Source of the DNA: Agrypnia vestita | Taxonomy: Eukaryota > Arthropoda > Insecta > Trichoptera > Phryganeidae | DNA length: 64,000 nt | NCBI GenBank assembly: GCA_016648135.1 | Contig: JADDOH010005152.1 | Coordinates: forward strand, 37,479 to 101,478 | Reading direction: 5' to 3' | Shown here: one piece after another, positions 59,220 to 64,000 of the stretch | Layout: every line of letters starts with the position of its first letter | How positions within the stretch are numbered: position 1 is the stretch's first letter | Made by a program: the position numbers and the translations under genes | The notes under the pieces: generated by a model | The model's database searches: none | What the model was told of the DNA's origin: nothing | What the model saw: only the letters and a program-made list of their open reading frames with translations

Positions 59220-59524
59220 CAGTAGAACCTTGTTAATTCGAAATTCAAGGGACCCAAAAAAACTTTTTGAATTATCCGTTAATACGAAATTCAAAGTATA
59301 AACAAAAAATCATAATATTTTTTCAATTTTGTTAAATTTCAAAAAAAATTTGAATTATGTGACCTAAAATGTATTGATTTATGGCACAAGGGGCTAAAAA
59401 TTATTTCAAATGAATTAAAGGGGTTTTCAAATTATCGGGTAAATCTACCATGAAATTAATATTTTGGGACTTTATTTTAAAAATTTTGAATTATGGCGAA
59501 TTTTGAATTAATGCGGTTTTACTG
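59220..59524. mobile_element. pogo/Tigger-like MITE
   Basis: CAGTAGAACCTTGTTAATTC at the left and GAATTAATGCGGTTTTACTG at the right are inverted; CAGT-RAACCT ends are usual for Tc1/mariner-pogo elements. The TA duplication is not preserved. Non-coding, 305 bp. A related terminus is nested in the 762-bp MITE. Confidence 0.65.
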
Positions 59525-59639
59525 AATATATTTTTTAATTCAATTTAACTGCAGTATTTACAAAACTCTTAAATAGATATCCACTCCATTTAAAAAGAAA
59601 ATGAAGCCGGAAGGAAGCTCTAATATCGACAACTGAAAG

Positions 59640-60020
59640 GTATATGGGTGTACCAGAGCTAGCAGCAGAAACTTGGCCGGTAGATTCCTGACTATGTTAT
59701 GAGTCTAAAATGTTCAAGCAACCATGACCTAATATCTATGTGTCTAAAATGACTTTTTTCAATTTTTGCAAGGTTTTCATCATTTTATTTGACTTGTATT
59801 AAAACAAATGAATTTTTCATAATTGATACAAGATACTGTAATGATAGTTCAACTTTTTGCAAAAAATAAGTAAGAAATATGAGAAAAAATGCAAACTTTG
59901 ATATTGCATATCTCCATAACTATTGATATTAGTTCACGGTTGCTTGAACATTTTAGACTCATAACATAGTCAGGAATCTACCGGCCAAGTTTCTGCTGCT
60001 AGCTCTGGTACACCCTGTAT
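59640..60020. mobile_element. MITE with long inverted repeats, family A, copy 2
   Basis: GGGTGTACCAGAGCTAGCAG and CTGCTAGCTCTGGTACACCC are inverted and continue for about 100 bp each (CGGTAGATTCCTGACTATGT against ACATAGTCAGGAATCTACCG). The inner TTTTTCAA and GATATTGCATATCTCCATAA match 2470-2997. Confidence 0.85.
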
Positions 60021-60832
60021 ATCGGACTGTCACTTGAGAAAGTTTGAGTAGGTAGCTCCGTTGTAGGCAACCTTAAGTAGGAATAAACTTAATAATGCTT
60101 TCATACAACCAGCTGTCAAATCTACAAATGTCTGATTTGATCGTGTCTCTAAATAGCTCCAGATAAATAAATTTTGCTGGTAAAAAGTACAATAAATAAA
60201 TATTGGTTAAGGCACTGTTTTTTATTGAATCAACCAAAAATGGTTTCAAAGAAAGGAAACATAAGCTTTTCTTATAACAAATAAACCATTTTGACACTAT
60301 ACGTATTTACAATATACACATATATTATTACAAATTGCAAGATTTATAAAATTTCAACAACAAAGAGGTAAAATTGCTCAAAGACAAACCATTGACAAAA
60401 ACCAGATAATAAATATTACAAAAAAACAAATATATTAACAATTAATTAATAAGTGAAAAATTTTACACTTCAATGGAAAAAAATTTCTTCATGCATTCAA
60501 TAGTTTCTAACCTATCTAATGTTAGGCTAGAGACCTGTGAATAATTTACATCCATTGATTACTCAAAATGAGTATATAGTATGGAAAAAAATGTTTTTTT
60601 CCATACTATATACTAACTGTAAAAAGAGAACTAATTGTTTTTTCTCTCTTCTTTTTATTTTTATTTCTACTTCTTCCAAATTTACTGGTCTATAATTAGT
60701 CTCTAGGTTCCAAGTCTACCAAGTTCCCCTAGGCTTTTATTGCATTATATTACACTAACATTTGTTAATATTTGCCATAGTTTATTTCCAATTTTTGTGA
60801 AATAAGTGAAGAAATAAATTAACAAATAATCG
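60021..60832. other. Intergenic DNA with one strong hairpin
   Basis: A+T-rich. AGTATATAGTATGGAAAAAA (60571-60590) pairs with TTTTTTTCCATACTATATAC (to 60614) around a 3-nt loop. Nothing else was seen. Confidence 0.5.
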
Positions 60833-61015
60833 AGTAGCTTGTTGGTCTTGTGGTTAGGACTCTCGCCTCGTGATCCAAAGATCGCGGGTTCGTATCTCAC
60901 TCCAGACCAGCAAGTTAGTCCTATTTTCATAGCAAAAGCGTTTAGTTTGGAAATAGTAAGAATATTGTGACACGTATTCCGTGTTCACATCTCTATTTAA
61001 AAAAAATATATATAT
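60833..61015 (+). mobile_element. tRNA-derived SINE, copy 3
   Basis: AGTAGCTTGTTGGTCTTGTG starts the tRNA-like head. GGACTCTCGCCTCGTGATCC resembles an anticodon-arm region and GCGGGTTCGTATCTC the B box. The body (TCCTATTTTCATAGC, then GTATTCCGTGTTCACATCTC) is shared with copies 1 and 2, and it ends in an A/TA-rich tail. Confidence 0.8.
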
Positions 61016-61185
61016 ATAGGAAAATGGGTGGAGTTTTAAAAAAAGCTTGTCCAAAGTGTGCTTTTGTTGAATATCATGTTTTACAGGTAGGCAGATGATT
61101 TTGAGCACAAGAACATTCCATGTCAAATTAATTATTTCAAAAAAACAACCTTCAATCTTGATAACCCCTATAGAAAATCAGTGGC

Positions 61186-61450
61186 ATATCGACGCTGTAT
61201 ATATAATTAAGCCTATGTACCGTTTTAGTATATTCTGAGATAAACAGATGAAACTGTTTTAAAAATGATTGCACAGACTAACTTTATAAAAAATATTTTA
61301 AATAATTACTAGGCAGACTTTTCAGATGAACGGCAATGTTTTTTTTAGTATATCTCCATTATTGATATGAAAAATTGACAAATTGATCCGTTCATCTCAG
61401 AATGTACTAAACGGCATATTGGCTTTATTATATATACAGCGACGATATAA
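61186..61450. mobile_element. 265-bp MITE with ~60-bp inverted repeats
   Basis: TATCGACGCTGTATATATAA at the left and TTATATATACAGCGACGATA at the right are inverted. The pairing continues with CCGTTTTAGTATATTCTGAG against TCTCAGAATGTACTAAACGG. Superfamily not assigned. Confidence 0.75.
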
Positions 61451-63084
61451 CAATCAAAGATATTTTACTTCTTCAAAATTATATTAATTATAAAGATATT
61501 TTAAATCAAATGTTCAATTAATAATATGATAATCTGGCAAGATACACAATAAATTAATACAAGTCCTCACTTATTTTTTTAATTGCACATGCCACATTCA
61601 AGTTGTTATGAAATCAAGTGATTGTGGATGGAAAATATATGAAATTTATAATACACATTTTTCTAAATGTAGATAGTAAAACAAAACTTTATTTTAACAT
61701 CTGATAGAAGTAAAAACAAACCAATATAAAAATATTAATCATTAAAATCGCTATCAGATTCATCAAATCATTATTGCTCTCTTATGAATTGCAGTAATTT
61801 ATGAACAAAGTATTCGCATAAAAATATTCAATATTTCATTTTTATTACTATCGTGCATGAAATGGCAGTATTCAGAGTATTAGTAGCGTTTGATGCACTC
61901 ATAGAACCAAATTGCCAACAACCCGTTGATTCTGAAAAATACCTGAGGTAGTGACAAAAATCACATCGACTAGTTTACAATATTTTTAATTAGTATGACA
62001 ACTAAGAATTCCTGAAATGTATCTTCACACAGTAAAAATGGCGTTGGAGTGGACTTCAGTCCATGAAATATAATTATATGTATATTGTGAGTGCAGCAAA
62101 GTAGCTGCGGAAACACAATATGTATATTAAAATAAAACACAAATCACTTTGTTTTGTGGTGAAAACAAAGTGTTTTGTGTTTTATTTTAATAATAATAAT
62201 GTCCACCACAAAGTTCAAGCCTTCTTTCAGAAAAAAAAAAATTCTTCGAACAACAATATGTATATGTGAGTGCTGCTGATTGTTGATAAAAAATGTAATA
62301 ATAATAATAATAGTAATAATACCTTATAGAAAACCTTGCACACCATTGTGCAGTGTCTGAAGTATCAAAACATCACAGATTATTTGATACTTGTGCAAAA
62401 CTGAAACATTATGTTTTAATGATTTGCTAGAACATCACGGACATCACATATTAAGACAAATATTTTGATGTATCAGCAGCTACATTCCGAGTTTCGAGCC
62501 AGAGACGCTTATTGCGATGTATGATATTTTGTATATTGGGAGTAGTCCAAATGTTGCATGCATAGCACAACAATGGTTGACCCACTCGGAGTGCTCAGTA
62601 AGCGGATTTAAAGACATGCGTCCGTAGTGCAAAACCTAGAATAAAGCCGCCAGGATTTTCTTCAAAAGCTTCTGATCCCATCTCAAAGTCCATCACCAGG
62701 GCTGATGACTTATGTTAGAGAATTGCACAAAAAAACCTTACAAAACCAAATAGTTTACATCAAGAGAGACACAGGAGCGACACATTTGGAAACTCAATCA
62801 TTTTCTACATTTCATTTCGTTTTCTGACTATCCAATTACTATTATGCCCTATAATTGATAACAATATGAATCAAAGGACATGTTATATGAAACAAGGAAA
62901 GTAAATGGCATAAAATTAATGCTAATTGATTAATTGCTGTGTAAATAGAGAAATTTGACCACATTTTTATATTTGCTAATATATATTAGCAAAAAAAAAA
63001 GGTACTTCTCAAATACTGCTGTGATTAAATTTGAAATACAAAATTCAATTTGTATTTTTTGAGCTTAATATATGTTATATATAC
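61451..63084. other. Intergenic DNA with a long hairpin
   Basis: A+T-rich. TTAAAATAAAACACAAATCA (62128 on) pairs with a reverse-complementary arm ending at 62190 (30-nt arms, 2 mismatches, 3-nt loop). An AAT microsatellite is at about 62296-62320. No gene was seen. Confidence 0.55.
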
Positions 63085-63299
63085 CAGGGGCGTGCAGTGG
63101 GAACATCGCAGCATGACTTTTACATAACCAATTAATTGGAAAAAAATCAGAATACAACATATATTTCGTAATATTTCTGCCACAATTATAATCATAGCAT
63201 TCATATTTTGATATAGCATAAATATTTGATTTCTATTTTTTTAACAAAATGTACATTTAGAAAAAAGTCATGCTTCAATGTACCCACTGCACGCGCCTG
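63085..63299. mobile_element. hAT-like MITE, family C, copy 3
   Basis: CAGGGGCGTGCAGTGGGAAC and TACCCACTGCACGCGCCTG are inverted and flanked by ATATATAC (63077-63084) and ATATGTAC (63300-63307), an 8-bp duplication with one change. This confirms the hAT-type target site for the family. Confidence 0.8.
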
Positions 63300-63517
63300 A
63301 TATGTACATATATAACATTGCTGTATCTATAATTGGTTCTAAAAACCAAAAAATTTAAAAATCTTTTCTTCATTTCAATTCACATTAATGAAACTGTACA
63401 AAAATACATGCATATTTGAAATCGCAAATATGTAAATATAATTGGGGGGTCTAAGAAATCATCGCATTTGATGAAAAAGTATAATAAATCTTGAAATGTC
63501 CATAAGACTATATCACT

Positions 63518-63563
63518 GCTTAATACAATATCAATATATTTATATATTGATATTGTATTAAGC
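63518..63563. repeat. 46-bp near-perfect palindrome
   Basis: GCTTAATACAATATCAATAT is mirrored by ATATTGATATTGTATTAAGC with almost no loop. It lies 35 bp beyond the carrier stop codon, in its presumed 3' UTR. Confidence 0.85.
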
Positions 63564-63597
63564 ACTAAAATCATAGAGAATGAAATATTGATAAATC

Positions 63598-64000
63598 TCA
63601 CAGACCGACCCAATTGAGGAATTTAACAGCTATTTCTAATCCTAGGAAGCACGCGGCATTAGCTGGGAAAGCTCTTAACATAACAGGAATAATTCCTTTG
63701 TAAAGGGCGAGAGGTCCCTCTTGTTTCATGAGAAGTTTGAAGACATCGCGCATTCCATTTGGGTAGGTACCCTCCGGAGCAGTCTGTAAGCGACTTTTCA
63801 GTACATCCGCAGGCATTCCAATCAGCCAGTTGGCTATACCAGCTGCACCTCCGGCCACTATGGTAGCTGTCAATCCCAATTGGCCTTTCACAGCATCGGC
63901 AGGAGTCAAAAACTCCTTGACTACTTCATAAGTCATAAAGTACATACCACTAGCCGGTACATCACGGAGGAGTGTTGCCACAGTACCCTTGTAAATACTC
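63598..64000 (-). CDS. SLC25A20: Mitochondrial carnitine/acylcarnitine carrier, last exon (partial)
   Basis: The frame is open to the window edge and ends with TGA at 63598-63600. SLC25A20 (Drosophila colt, congested-like trachea) exchanges acylcarnitine for carnitine across the mitochondrial inner membrane, feeding fatty acid oxidation. SIYKGT, then [16 protein letters not shown] closes the second carrier repeat. The third repeat follows, with [20 protein letters not shown] carrying the P-x-[DE]-x-x-[KR] signature (PADVLKSR), then LYKG and [16 protein letters not shown], nearly diagnostic for this carrier. The protein ends KFLNWVGL. About 134 residues of roughly 300 are present; upstream exons lie beyond the window. 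Confidence 0.95.
   Translation of the reverse strand, partial: SIYKGTVATLLRDVPASGMYFMTYEVVKEFLTPADAVKGQLGLTATIVAGGAAGIANWLIGMPADVLKSRLQTAPEGTYPNGMRDVFKLLMKQEGPLALYKGIIPVMLRAFPANAACFLGLEIAVKFLNWVGL

Noticed and set aside
60833..60910. tRNA gene
   Set aside because: There is a B-box and arm-like pattern but no proper acceptor stem, and the sequence continues into a body shared with two other copies, so it is a SINE.

Overview
The window is nuclear DNA of an arthropod, most likely an insect. It is A+T-rich, its genes are separated and interrupted by long introns, and small DNA transposons, tRNA-derived SINEs, LINE remnants and a Helitron relic fill most of the space. The two best-conserved proteins, a mitochondrial carnitine/acylcarnitine carrier of the Drosophila colt type and a MICU2/MICU3-type calcium uptake protein, are typically animal. 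I cannot assign an insect order from sequence alone.

Three host genes are supported. (1) The 3' part of a MICU2/3-type gene runs on the + strand from 2331 to 19178 in seven exons. One exon is only 48 bp, and upstream exons lie outside the window. (2) A complete, single-exon heparanase-like gene (HPSE, GH79) lies on the - strand at 25411-26931, convergent with MICU. (3) The last exon of an SLC25A20/colt carrier lies on the - strand at 63598-64000, cut by the window edge. The MICU protein and the carrier both act at the mitochondrial inner membrane, but nothing in the layout links the three genes functionally.

The MICU introns (about 1-19 kb) are packed with nonautonomous elements: a 762-bp Harbinger-like MITE with TAA duplications, a TTAA-flanked 1.25-kb Kolobok-like element, hAT-like MITEs with 8-bp duplications, SINEs and a LINE tail. 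From 19 to 31.5 kb there is 3' flank, LINE debris, short MITEs, HPSE and, 0.8 kb upstream of HPSE, an unusual GC-rich block (27.8-28.5 kb).

The most unusual region is 31.6-54.8 kb. It is a mosaic of one unidentified repeat family. A large inverted duplication has arms of about 3.5 kb (32175-35694 and 39300-42776) around a core of three tandem 1,093-bp units (35901-39180). A second, directly oriented copy with one unit lies at 50771-54634. A third, 0.8-kb piece lies between two 480-bp direct repeats at 47677-49462, and a fourth piece is at 42777-43006. A decayed Helitron on the - strand (44092 to about 47 kb) sits inside this mosaic. It has a recognisable 3' hairpin plus CTAG, an adjacent cluster of GC-rich palindromes, and broken helicase reading frames; its HUH nuclease has been deleted. 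The repeat family encodes no protein I recognise, and it is the best candidate here for something undescribed.

From 54.8 kb to the end there is a LINE reverse-transcriptase fragment, the second Kolobok-like copy, several MITEs, a + strand SINE, strong AT-rich hairpins and the carrier exon. No rRNA, CRISPR array, intact tRNA gene or recognisable virus was seen.
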